Shown here piece after piece: positions 51,392-63,132 of a stretch of 64,000 nt of DNA (the stretch's first letter is position 1; each line of letters begins with the position of its first letter). The notes under the pieces are model-generated. The model did no database searches and was not told the DNA's origin. It saw only the letters and a list, made by a program, of their open reading frames with translations. The translations under genes and the position numbers were made by a program. Source of the stretch: an uncultured Lachnospiraceae bacterium (GTDB taxonomy: Bacteria; Bacillota; Clostridia; Lachnospirales; Lachnospiraceae); assembly GCA_900317505.1 (NCBI GenBank), contig ONHB01000009.1, positions 1-64,000 of the forward strand, written 5' to 3'.

Positions 51392-53920
51392 CTACTTGAT
51401 ATACGCAATAAACTGATTACCGTTGGCATTAAACCAATCCGTAGAATCGTTGATACCCTTTTTATATATGGTTCCGGTAGACGGATCCATAATCACGGTA
51501 TTCAACTCATTAAATCCCACGATCAGGACGGCACTACGGTCGTTTAAAATAGCCATAACCGGAATATCCCTGTTGACGTAATACAATACCGCATCCAGAC
51601 TACAACCGCTAAGATCCAGGATCTCATAGCCTTCCGGCATGTTATCCTTTAAGATCGATAAAGCAGTCGCTCCCTGATCCAGAAGATACTGACTGTTCCT
51701 GCTGATGCCTTCTGCACCCAGCATTGTATCCAGACAGACGGCGAGTGACGAATTATCTGCATCCTGCGCGGTTGCGGATATTTTCATGATCTGGTTTGCC
51801 GTGCTCCGGTTTGCTTTTATCCACACATACTCACCACGGCTGTTTAAGACTGTGCCGGATTCTTTTTCTGCAACATTGACAGCCTCTGATTCCTTGGCAT
51901 ATACGCCGGTAATACTGTTAAATCCATATACATAATATTTGTCATACAAACTCTCCGGATATTCGATTGCAACCTCATGTCCGCCCTCATACATAACTTC
52001 CTTGGGCGTCATAAATTTCAGAGACCTTGTGGAAATATTGCTCTTTGTCGCAATCTGGACAATTTTTTCCAGATTTTGTGTTGCTGCGACATTGATAGTA
52101 TTTTCATGAGCTGTTTCCGAAGTATTACGCATAATCTGGTCGGCAGCTGTTGCGGTAAAAATACCGTCGCCGGTTTTTCGCGCTCTTTCCAATGTGATCT
52201 GATTGTCAGAAAGAAGCACATCCATGATATAAATCTCATCCTTCTGATACTGCATGCTGATCTTATTATCCGGCTCGGTACTGATATTTACACAAAACAT
52301 CGGTGTCACAAGGCTTCCGACATTATCCTTGTACAGATCTCCCTGACGCACCAGTCCGTAGATCAGATCCTCTTCCATAAATCCAAGTGCCCGGATATAA
52401 TTGCCGGTTCCGGCGTCAATGGATGATACCACCTTGGTATTGAGGTTCATGACATTCAGGCTTTGGCTGTAATCAGCATCATCCTTCGGCCATACCACAA
52501 TCTTTCCGGATGCCGAAACCTTAAAGCTTTCCTGGGAAAGATTTTCTGCTACTACCGTATAACTGTTTTCATTCAGGTTGATGCAGAAGATACTTCCTCC
52601 AAGATAGATAAACAATTCTTCATTGCTGTTTAAGTACATGAGCTTTTCCACATCACTTTTCAGTGTTGCAAAAGAGCGGTCGTAGGAAATAAACGATTCT
52701 TCTTCGATGGTATTTAAGACACCGTTAAATAAATATACGGCTACGCCCATTTCTCCTTCATGTGTACCCCGGTCCATGTATCCATACACTGCAAACTGTA
52801 CATTTCCGGCCTCATCCACACTCAGAATACGGATATCATTCTGGTTGTAAAATGTTCTTTCATCCTCATTGTTTTTGGAATAAAATGCAAAAAGCTGTGA
52901 AAGACGGTTGTTGTTGGAGTTAAAACAAAACAATCTGTTGGCTGATACAAAGGCCAGTACACCTCCGTCTTCACTTTCCGCGATCTCGACATCAGCGTCG
53001 CGGATACCCAGATCGATCTTGTCATTATTAAACGCTGTCCGTTCCATTTCAAAGACTTCGGTCATCGTTCTTTCATAGTTAAGCAGATAGATTCTCTGAA
53101 TACCATATCTGAGACGGTAATATTCATCCACACGGCAGCGGCGCTCTCCGTTATCGGTCATGATCTTGACATAATAAGACAGGCATATCCGGGCAGTCTG
53201 CGGGAAAAGCTCCGTAATCGAAATCTGTGGTTCGGTGATCTTTTCAACCTTTAAATCGCCCCAGGTGATCTGGTTGAAGCTGCTGTGTATATTGACATAG
53301 CTGTAAGTGGTGTTATCTCCTGTCTCATCTGTTTCCATATACTGTGCCAGCTCAGCTGCCTGTTCCTTATCAAAAGTCTTTTCGTGAAAGTTTTTGACAA
53401 AGCGCACTTCTTCCCCGACATGATTTTCACTTCTCTGGATCACGCGTGTATAATAACGCAGCTGTCGTCCCTGGGAATCATTTAACAGCAGGATCAATTC
53501 ATACTCTTCATCCGGATCGATCAGATCCTTTAACTGGATATCGGCTGAAATGCCCGCTGACTGCTGGCTGTAATCCTGCAGCTGTGTGCTCTCGATCAGT
53601 CTCGAGCCATCCGTTGATCGCAGCTCATATGAAATGGAATTGATTCCGGTTTCAAAGGTATCAATGTACAAAGACAGCTGTCTGTTGTCGCTAAGCGGAG
53701 TAATGGTATCACGCATAAAAGATACGTCCATTTCCTGAGCGTATCCATGCAGACAATTTAAGTGCTCCCCTTCATAATTGATGTAAACCAACGGATATGA
53801 CGCACTGCTCATTTCCATGGTGATATCACTGTTTCCACGATTCATCACGGTGCTGATCACAAATACCGATATTAAAAATGTAACAATACAGACAACCGCT
53901 TTTATAATTCCCTTTTTCAT
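51392..53920 (-). CDS. Large cell-surface protein, propeller-like with C39-like end
   Basis: An 842-residue protein with an N-terminal membrane anchor (about 6-27, IIKAVVCIVTFLISVFVISTVM). The central part is beta-rich with repeated strand patterns that look like a propeller. The C-terminal about 120 residues resemble a C39-type papain-like fold: AVCLDTMLGAEG, RDIPVMAILNDRSAVLIVGFNELNTVIMDPSTG. The Cys seems kept but the His position before the IVGF strand reads Ser-Ala, so protease activity is doubtful. Located outside the cell by topology. Single-gene unit. Confidence 0.7.
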   Translation of the reverse strand: MKKGIIKAVVCIVTFLISVFVISTVMNRGNSDITMEMSSASYPLVYINYEGEHLNCLHGYAQEMDVSFMRDTITPLSDNRQLSLYIDTFETGINSISYELRSTDGSRLIESTQLQDYSQQSAGISADIQLKDLIDPDEEYELILLLNDSQGRQLRYYTRVIQRSENHVGEEVRFVKNFHEKTFDKEQAAELAQYMETDETGDNTTYSYVNIHSSFNQITWGDLKVEKITEPQISITELFPQTARICLSYYVKIMTDNGERRCRVDEYYRLRYGIQRIYLLNYERTMTEVFEMERTAFNNDKIDLGIRDADVEIAESEDGGVLAFVSANRLFCFNSNNNRLSQLFAFYSKNNEDERTFYNQNDIRILSVDEAGNVQFAVYGYMDRGTHEGEMGVAVYLFNGVLNTIEEESFISYDRSFATLKSDVEKLMYLNSNEELFIYLGGSIFCINLNENSYTVVAENLSQESFKVSASGKIVVWPKDDADYSQSLNVMNLNTKVVSSIDAGTGNYIRALGFMEEDLIYGLVRQGDLYKDNVGSLVTPMFCVNISTEPDNKISMQYQKDEIYIMDVLLSDNQITLERARKTGDGIFTATAADQIMRNTSETAHENTINVAATQNLEKIVQIATKSNISTRSLKFMTPKEVMYEGGHEVAIEYPESLYDKYYVYGFNSITGVYAKESEAVNVAEKESGTVLNSRGEYVWIKANRSTANQIMKISATAQDADNSSLAVCLDTMLGAEGISRNSQYLLDQGATALSILKDNMPEGYEILDLSGCSLDAVLYYVNRDIPVMAILNDRSAVLIVGFNELNTVIMDPSTGTIYKKGINDSTDWFNANGNQFIAYIK

Positions 53921-54117
53921 ATTTTTTCTCTATTTCCACTTAATTCCTGTTCTCTTATATGGTGCAATGTATACTGCTCCATTATTATCATAATAATTCG
54001 ATTTTAAGTCACACGCAACCATATTTTATCCTCATAAAGCTTTCTTAATAATCTCTGCACATTTCATCCAGCCACTTTACAGATATCTGTATTTTTGAAC
54101 ATCTGGAGCAATCTGTC

Positions 54118-54504
54118 TTAAAACTGCAGGTATCCTTTCTTTCTCCTGTGTCTCCGTTTTAAGATCTCATCATAAACCAACAGTCTGATGATATCCTCAA
54201 ATCCATCCCAGGAAAGCATTTTGTGAAACACGCAGCTCTCATCATCCCCATATGTTTTTTTCATATTGTCACAGATCATCTTACTCTGTCTTTCCATGGA
54301 AAAACGATCCGGATACTCATCATAAATCATACTTCCTTCATAATCCATCAGATTGATCGTATCGGCAATATGTTTTCTAAGCTGCCGGATTTCCATCGAA
54401 TGCTGGCTCTGCAGATATTCCATATCCCGCACCATTTCCTGTTCATCCTGATAATTAACCGGCAGCGGATAAGCCATATAAAAAGGCACAATTCTTCTTT
54501 CCAT
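54118..54504 (-). CDS. Conserved protein, unknown function
   Basis: A 128-residue soluble, helical protein: MERRIVPFYMAYPLPVNYQDEQEMVRDMEYLQSQHSMEIRQLRKHIADTINLMDYEGSMIYDEYPDRFSMERQSKM, and a basic tail (KRRHRRKKGY). The pattern PFYMAYPLP with the coiled N-terminal part is conserved in composition but no named family is known to me. Probably coding by composition. It lies downstream of the long inverted repeat. Confidence 0.65.
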   Translation of the reverse strand: MERRIVPFYMAYPLPVNYQDEQEMVRDMEYLQSQHSMEIRQLRKHIADTINLMDYEGSMIYDEYPDRFSMERQSKMICDNMKKTYGDDESCVFHKMLSWDGFEDIIRLLVYDEILKRRHRRKKGYLQF

Positions 54505-54590
54505 TATTATGCAACTCCGTTTTTGTTATTCTATGTATTATTGTATGCTGCCCTATCCCATTTCGTTCTATATCTTCCGTTGCCGGTTCC

Positions 54591-55141
54591 TGAATGTATC
54601 CCTGTCTGCGGCTATCCTCCCGCCTCCGCCTCCCTGCATGCCTCCCACTGCCCCTGCCTGTGTCCTTCCCGGAGCGCATATCGGATTGCTAATTTGTCGA
54701 TGCCGCCCCTCGGCTCTTTTGATTTATTTGTGTGCTTCAATAAATGGACGGTGCCCCTCCGATGTTCGCCTATGGTCTACACTCGACTTTTGTCGAACCG
54801 TGTGGGAGTTAATGTCGTCAAAGGTCAAAGACCGGCACGGAAAAGATACCGTTCAAGCCGTAGGCGCGTTTTATATTTTCCGTGCCTTTACCGTCTCCGG
54901 TATTGTAGATGGCGACATTTACTCCCACTAGGTACAGACAACCGGAGAGTGTAGGCCATAGGCGGACACCGGAGGGGCACCGTCCATTTAGTGAAGTACA
55001 CAAATTTTGAGCCTCAGAGCGGCATCTGACAAATTTACGCAATCCGATATGAAATGCTCCGGGAAAGGACACAGGCAGGGGCAGTGGGAGGCATGCAGGG
55101 AGGCGGAGGCGGGAGGATAGCCGCAGACAGGGATACATTCA
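54591..55141. repeat. 551-bp long inverted repeat
   Basis: The outer 77 bases at each end are exact complements (from TGAATGTATCCC inward), and similarity continues, with gaps and changes, to the centre near 54865. Shared inner blocks include ATATCGGATTGC, GATGCCGC, ATGGACGGTGCCCCTCC and GTGGGAGT. It fills the gap of 706 bases between the 54118 gene and atpC. No protein-coding pattern holds in either strand; long open frames here reflect GC-rich mirror arms. It may be two inverted copies of a dispersed element of about 275 bp or a single giant-hairpin element. Confidence 0.9.
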
Positions 55142-55155
55142 AAACATTCACAACG

Positions 55156-55191
55156 AAAAAATACAGAGCAGCCAAAACAGCCACTCTGTAT
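55156..55191 (-). terminator. Terminator of the atp operon
   Basis: On the minus strand ATACAGAG pairs with CTCTGTAT and is followed by T6, 20 bases after the atpC stop. Confidence 0.9.
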
Positions 55192-55210
55192 CATAAAAAT
55201 CCTGTATAAC

Positions 55211-55609
55211 TTATTTGAGAACCTCAATACGTGCCACAGCCCTCTGAAGCGCTGTTTCCGCACGAGCCACATCCGTACTGGGTGCCTTTTCATGCAGACG
55301 CTCTTCTGCACGCTCTTTGGCATGCTCTGCACGGTCCTGATCGATTTCAGCCGGCCACTCAATGATCTCGGCCATGATCGTTACCTGATCCGGAAGGATC
55401 TCTGCAAATCCGGCATGTAAAGCGGCTACCTTGGTCTCCTCGGCTTCGGTAATGGTCAGGATACCCGGTTTTACAATCACAGTCATAGGAATGTGCTTTT
55501 TGTATACACCGATTTCTCCCTCTGTTGTATTAAACTCAACCATTTCCACATCGCCTTCATAAAAGACACGGTCCGGTGTGATAATCCTCAGTTTGAATAA
55601 ATCAGCCAT
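55211..55609 (-). CDS. atpC: F-ATP synthase subunit epsilon
   Basis: A 132-residue rotor subunit. FKLRIITPDRVFYEGDVEMVEFNTTEGEIGVYKKHIPM and HAGFAEILPDQVTIMAEIIEW are the beta-sandwich; the C-terminal helical hairpin follows (DQDRAEHAKERAEERLHEK). Last gene of the ten-gene atp operon, then a terminator. Confidence 0.96.
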   Translation of the reverse strand: MADLFKLRIITPDRVFYEGDVEMVEFNTTEGEIGVYKKHIPMTVIVKPGILTITEAEETKVAALHAGFAEILPDQVTIMAEIIEWPAEIDQDRAEHAKERAEERLHEKAPSTDVARAETALQRAVARIEVLK

Positions 55610-55622
55610 CTTTTATTCACCC

Positions 55623-57032
<1,410 letters not shown>

Positions 57033-57036
57033 TTAC

Positions 57037-57891
57037 TTAGCTGATTGCTTCCGCACCTGCTATAATCTCGGTTAATTCTTGTGTAATAGATCCCTGACGG
57101 GCTCTATTGTATTGTAAGGATAACTTGTCGATCATTTCTTCTGCGTTGCTGGTTGCCGAATCCATTGCCTGCATACGGGCTCCGTTTTCACTGGCAACCG
57201 CCTCCACCATACTACCGTAGATCAGACTGGTCACATACTTGGGAATCAGCAGATTGAGTGCTTCTTCCTCATCCTGTTCAAAATTCATAAGAGCCTTGTC
57301 CTCGTCCGCATCTTCAAGCCCATCTGTATCCACAGGTAAAAGCTTTAACAATGTCGGAACATGACTGACTGTATTTTTGAATGCGGTATATGCAAGATAG
57401 ATCTCTCCAACCTCTCCATCGGAAAATGCTTTTAACAGATCCTCGCTGATACGCATGGCATCTGCATAAACAGGCTCTTCGATCACATCGGAATAATCCT
57501 TTACAACTTCGTAGCCATGATGGGAAAAATAATCCTTTCCCTTGGTACCAACTGTATACAGTGCGGTATCTGCCTTGCTGAAATCACCTTTTGTGATCAG
57601 CTTGATAACGTTGGAATTGTATCCGCCTGCCAGACCTCTGTTGGAGGTGATGACAATGACGGCTTTTTTGGTACTGTCTCCGGCCTGCAGATACGGGTGG
57701 TTGATATTCCCGGTCTTTGCAAGCACGCTCTTGACAGTGGCATACATACATTCAAAATATGATTTTGATTTTTCTGCACGGCCTTTTGCTCTCTGGAGCT
57801 TTACGGTAGAGACAAGCTTCATGGCTTTGGTGATCTGCTGGGTACTCTCAATGCTGCCCTTACGTCTTTTAATACTTCTCATTGAAGCCAT
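57037..57891 (-). CDS. atpG: F-ATP synthase subunit gamma
   Basis: Central shaft subunit of 284 residues. N-terminal helix MRSIKRRKGSIESTQQITKAMKLVSTVKLQRAK and C-terminal AMDSATSNAEEMIDKLSLQYNRARQGSITQELTEIIAGAEA are hallmarks. VITSNRGLAGGYNSNVIK marks the middle domain. Confidence 0.97.
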   Translation of the reverse strand: MASMRSIKRRKGSIESTQQITKAMKLVSTVKLQRAKGRAEKSKSYFECMYATVKSVLAKTGNINHPYLQAGDSTKKAVIVITSNRGLAGGYNSNVIKLITKGDFSKADTALYTVGTKGKDYFSHHGYEVVKDYSDVIEEPVYADAMRISEDLLKAFSDGEVGEIYLAYTAFKNTVSHVPTLLKLLPVDTDGLEDADEDKALMNFEQDEEEALNLLIPKYVTSLIYGSMVEAVASENGARMQAMDSATSNAEEMIDKLSLQYNRARQGSITQELTEIIAGAEAIS

Positions 57892-57918
57892 AATATATCA
57901 CCTTTACTTTCTGTACAC

Positions 57919-59442
<1,524 letters not shown>

Positions 59443-59461
59443 TTATTATTCACGGTTACAG

Positions 59462-60010
59462 CTACGCAAGCTGTATTTTTAAAAGCTGCCGTTTCAGCTC
59501 TTCTAATTTTGTTGCCACACTGCTGTCTACCACACGGTCCTTGATACGGATCACCATGCCTCCGATCAGACTTTCATCGATCTGATAGTGCATTTCCATT
59601 TCCCGGTATCCGGTTGACTCTAAAAGTCTGGCGGTCACAGCCTCTTTTTGTGCTGCATTTAATTCGATCGGTGTTGTAACATATGCCACACCGATGCCTT
59701 TATACTCTTTTACTGTGGAGATGAAATATTCCAAGATATCCCGAATTTCCCCGAAACGGTCCTTTTTCACGACAATCGTCAGAAAACCGGTCATTTCATC
59801 ACTGACACGCCCTTTAAAAATATTCTGGATGATCTCAATTTTTTCTTCTTTGAGGATCTTGGGATGTGTCATCAGTTCAAATAATTTGGGATTTTGTAAA
59901 AAAGCCTCTAAAACAGCATCTGCCTCTTCCAGTAAGGAATCAACGGCCTGCTTGTCCAAAGCTGTTTCAAATAACGCATCTCCGTAGGTTTTTGAAATCA
60001 GCTTAGCCAT
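59462..60010 (-). CDS. atpH: F-ATP synthase subunit delta
   Basis: Peripheral stalk cap of 182 residues. N-terminal helical bundle (KTYGDALFETALDKQAVDSLLEE) and C-terminal GGMVIRIKDRVVDSSVATKLEELKRQL, the conserved delta signature. Its start overlaps the end of atpF by 13 bases. Confidence 0.95.
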   Translation of the reverse strand: MAKLISKTYGDALFETALDKQAVDSLLEEADAVLEAFLQNPKLFELMTHPKILKEEKIEIIQNIFKGRVSDEMTGFLTIVVKKDRFGEIRDILEYFISTVKEYKGIGVAYVTTPIELNAAQKEAVTARLLESTGYREMEMHYQIDESLIGGMVIRIKDRVVDSSVATKLEELKRQLLKIQLA

Positions 60011-60564
60011 GTGCTCTCACCTATTTCCTTTAATGTTTCATCAATTAAGCTGTCCTGAACCGTTGTATCAATTGAAGCTTTTACAACCTTTCCGGCCATT
60101 ACGCTTGCAAGATTGATCATTTCCTTCTTGACATCATCAGCAACCTTCTGTTTTTCAAGCTCGGCTTCTTTGTTGGCTCTTGCAATAATTTCCGCTGCCT
60201 CAGCCTTGGCCTTTGCCACGATCTGATCCTGGGTCTTTAATGCTTTTGCCCTTGCTTCGCTCAGAATGTTTTCTGCTTCTTTATTGATGTCCTTTAATTT
60301 TTCTTCGTATTCCAGCTTTAATGCATTGGCATTTTCCTTGTCTTCCTTGGCGCTGTCCAAGTCATTCTGGATCTTTTCCTGACGGTTGCGTAACAGATTG
60401 CGCACCGGATCAAATAAAAGATTGGACGCGATAAGGAACAAGAAAAAGACCGCAATGATCATGAGCCCTGCATCATGCAGCAGCTGGAAATCCAAATCGA
60501 ACAGTCTCGTCATCTCTGTCTGCTCCGACAAGAGAATGAATCCTGTGCTCACTAACGTATTCAA
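59998..60564 (-). CDS. atpF: F-ATP synthase subunit b
   Basis: Peripheral stalk subunit of 188 residues with one membrane helix (about 31-50, LMIIAVFFLFLIASNLLF) and a long helix. The start is TTG 60564, with AAAGGAGG eight bases upstream, so translation uses a rare start. Overlaps atpH. Confidence 0.95.
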   Translation of the reverse strand: MNTLVSTGFILLSEQTEMTRLFDLDFQLLHDAGLMIIAVFFLFLIASNLLFDPVRNLLRNRQEKIQNDLDSAKEDKENANALKLEYEEKLKDINKEAENILSEARAKALKTQDQIVAKAKAEAAEIIARANKEAELEKQKVADDVKKEMINLASVMAGKVVKASIDTTVQDSLIDETLKEIGESTWLS

Positions 60565-60601
60565 GTCTTAAGCCTCCTTTCTGTTTTGATAAAAAAGGCT
60601 T

Positions 60602-60898
<297 letters not shown>

Positions 60899-60956
60899 TT
60901 ATCATCTTTTTCGATGATTCACACGCTCATCAACGTGTTTTCAAAAAATGTGTTTC

Positions 60957-61676
60957 CTACGATTCGCCAATCGCATCTGTAACATATGTCATCGTCAGCA
61001 TACAGAATACATAAGTCTGAATTGCTCCCGAGAACAAATCGAAGTACACATGAAGTGCAGCCGGCCAGATGATCGCTATTTTGGATAATAAAGCATATAC
61101 CAAAGCTAACATTACCGTACCGGACAATACGTTTGCAAACAAACGCAGTGACAATGAAATCGGAACCGCTATATCACCGATCATATTAATCGGTGCCCAA
61201 AACGGCCATGGATCGCACAAGCCCTTGATAACACCACTGATATGCTGATGCTTAAACTTGTTGAAATGGATAATACAGAATGTCATAATACCCAGCGCAA
61301 GCGTGACACCGTAGTCAGCTGTAGGCGGACGCAGTCCAAACAGTCCGGAAATATTGCTGATCAGGATAAAGATAAAAATGGTGCCAATATAATTTGCAAA
61401 CTTGGCAGCATTTTTGCCCATGGTAGAAGATACCATACCGTCAAGCATTTCCACGATCAGTTCTACTGCATTGAGAAATCCTTTGGGCACATCCCCTGCT
61501 TTTTTGACTGCCCTGTTTGCCGCAATACAAAAACCGATGATCAGCAAAAATACAATCAAAACACAGACATGTGTTGTTGTTATCCATACAGTCTGTCCGA
61601 ACAGCTTATAGGAGAAAACTCCGTGGATCATAAAATCAATGTCCGCACCGCCGGATAACAAAATGCCCTGCCCCAT
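60957..61676 (-). CDS. atpB: F-ATP synthase subunit a
   Basis: A 239-residue stator channel subunit with about five or six helices. SLSLRLFANVLSGTVMLAL holds the essential Arg, followed by a conserved C-terminal helix pair. ATG 61676 has AGGAGGTGA in front; ATG 61715 is discarded. Gap of about 100 bases before atpE. Confidence 0.95.
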   Translation of the reverse strand: MGQGILLSGGADIDFMIHGVFSYKLFGQTVWITTTHVCVLIVFLLIIGFCIAANRAVKKAGDVPKGFLNAVELIVEMLDGMVSSTMGKNAAKFANYIGTIFIFILISNISGLFGLRPPTADYGVTLALGIMTFCIIHFNKFKHQHISGVIKGLCDPWPFWAPINMIGDIAVPISLSLRLFANVLSGTVMLALVYALLSKIAIIWPAALHVYFDLFSGAIQTYVFCMLTMTYVTDAIGES

Positions 61677-61680
61677 ACAT

Positions 61681-62067
61681 TCACCTCCTAAATAATTTAT
61701 GTGTAAACGGCGCAAGATACGCCGACACCTTCAATGAGATCATGCCGATAAACGCAGCTATCGGACTTGCAAAATTAAATATCATCAAAATCCCCAGTAC
61801 AACAAGCTCCACTCCATAGCGGAACGCGCTTCCCTTCTGCATCCGTCTCGTCGCGGTCCCCTCGTCATAATCAACCGCCTGCGCAATGCCTTTTGCCATA
61901 TGACAGGCCGAAAATACGGCACAGCAAAGTCCGATCAGAAGTCCTAACGCATAATACAGCTTCTGTTGCACAAAAAAAATGGGAATGATCAGCGCAATAA
62001 TTCCAAAAATCACTATGCCGATCACTAAATCCGGTAAAGCATCATTGCCTCTAAATATCTTTTTCAT
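61681..62067 (-). CDS. atpI: ATP synthase subunit I-like membrane protein
   Basis: A 128-residue protein with about four membrane helices (LVIGIVIFGIIALIIPIFFV, YALGLLIGLCCAVFSACHM, YGVELVVLGILMIFNFASPIAAFIGMISLKVSAYLAP). Placed between atpZ and atpB, where c-ring assembly factors occur. Start ATG 62067 follows AAGGATAG. Overlaps the atpZ 3' end by 17 bases. Confidence 0.75.
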   Translation of the reverse strand: MKKIFRGNDALPDLVIGIVIFGIIALIIPIFFVQQKLYYALGLLIGLCCAVFSACHMAKGIAQAVDYDEGTATRRMQKGSAFRYGVELVVLGILMIFNFASPIAAFIGMISLKVSAYLAPFTHKLFRR

Positions 62068-62386
62068 GTTTACTATCCTTATTGTCATCTTGAGGGATAT
62101 TTATACATTCGGCATCATGAAAAGATGTCCGGTGCCTGTGGTCAGCCGTATTTTTACGCCTGTCCCGGCTGGGCGGCCCACTAAATATCTTTTTGGAAAA
62201 GACATATACATTTCTGCCTCCGGCCAAAGCACCGATAAAGAAAAAGAGAATCATAAAAAAAGACGTGCCTAAATGCTTATCCAGAAAAATACCGATAAAA
62301 GAACAGGCAAAAATCGGAACAAGCATGTTAATCCCAAACTGGGTAATCATCGCAAGAGAACGATATACATTTTTGTGATATTTCAT
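62051..62386 (-). CDS. atpZ: AtpZ-like membrane protein, first gene of the atp operon
   Basis: A 111-residue protein with two membrane helices: MITQFGINMLVPIFACSFIGIFLDKHLGTSFFMILFFFIGALAGGRNVY, the AtpZ/AtpI family pattern, plus a polar C-terminal tail. AtpZ with AtpI aids magnesium entry or ring assembly in other bacteria. GGGAGCG lies before the ATG. Confidence 0.8.
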   Translation of the reverse strand: MKYHKNVYRSLAMITQFGINMLVPIFACSFIGIFLDKHLGTSFFMILFFFIGALAGGRNVYVFSKKIFSGPPSRDRRKNTADHRHRTSFHDAECINIPQDDNKDSKHEKDI

Positions 62387-62484
62387 CTAACGCTCCCTTT
62401 GTCCTTTCTGTTTCCCAACAATACAAAACCCCATTTATTTCATATTTGAAATAAGTCTGTAATCTCATCCGCAGACTTAAAATC

Positions 62485-62513
62485 ATTATACTAATTTTTA
62501 TACAAAGAGTCTA
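62485..62513 (-). promoter_or_regulatory. Promoter of the atp operon
   Basis: TAGACT (62513-62508) and TATAAT (62490-62485), 17-base spacer on the minus strand. An 8-bp inverted repeat TAAGTCTG/CAGACTTA lies in the leader, about 62452-62479. Confidence 0.6.
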
Positions 62514-62637
62514 GCATTGACTTTTCCATTTCTACAAAGTACTATGAAAAAAATCCAATTCATATAAACAATTCAAGATAATCCGATGACCGGCCTCCCA
62601 GACAACCGGCAAAGGCATCATCAAAAGGAGCAGACAT

Positions 62638-63132
62638 ATGAAAGAACCCGTTTTATACCGAAAAAGACTCATCCCTCAAGAATGTATCTGCCTCAAGGAT
62701 GATGAGATCATCTTTTTTTCCGATACACAAAAGCGCCTCGTCACCAAATGGCATGCAATCCGGCCGCGCAAAGATCTGCACCACGGCTATTCTGCCTATT
62801 TCTGGAACGAGGGCTTTAAAGTCAGTAAATTTTATTCTGCTGAAAATAATCTTTTATATTGGTACTGCGATATCATCGATACTGATTATGACAAAGAGCA
62901 GGGCACCTTTGTTGCAACCGATCTGCTTTCCGATGTCCTGATCTATCCCGACGGCTTTGTAAAGGTCGTAGACCTTGCGGAGATCACCGAGGCCTATGAT
63001 AAAGGACTGTTGTCCCTCGATCTGATGAAGGCCGCCATCAACCGGCTTGATCATCTGCTTTCGCTCATCTATTCCGGGCAGTTCAGAGCCTGCCAGGATT
63101 TCCTCGATGACATTGAAAAAAATAATCAGTAA
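62638..63132 (+). CDS. DUF402 family protein
   Basis: A 164-residue protein of the DUF402 beta-barrel family, related to nucleoside di/triphosphatases and RNA-binding proteins: RKRLIPQECICLKDDEIIFF, WHAIRPRKDLHHGYSAYFWNEGFKVSKFYSAENNLLYWYCDIIDTDYD, and TFVATDLLSDVLIYPDG-FVKVVDLAE. AAAGGAG before the ATG. Overlaps the neighbouring hydrolase tail-to-tail by 7 bases. Confidence 0.85.
   Translation: MKEPVLYRKRLIPQECICLKDDEIIFFSDTQKRLVTKWHAIRPRKDLHHGYSAYFWNEGFKVSKFYSAENNLLYWYCDIIDTDYDKEQGTFVATDLLSDVLIYPDGFVKVVDLAEITEAYDKGLLSLDLMKAAINRLDHLLSLIYSGQFRACQDFLDDIEKNNQ

Noticed and set aside
54223-54954. Long open frames on the plus strand across the inverted repeat
   Set aside because: They run through both a minus-strand gene and a GC-rich mirror repeat, have no ribosome site and a low-complexity Cys/Pro/Arg composition.
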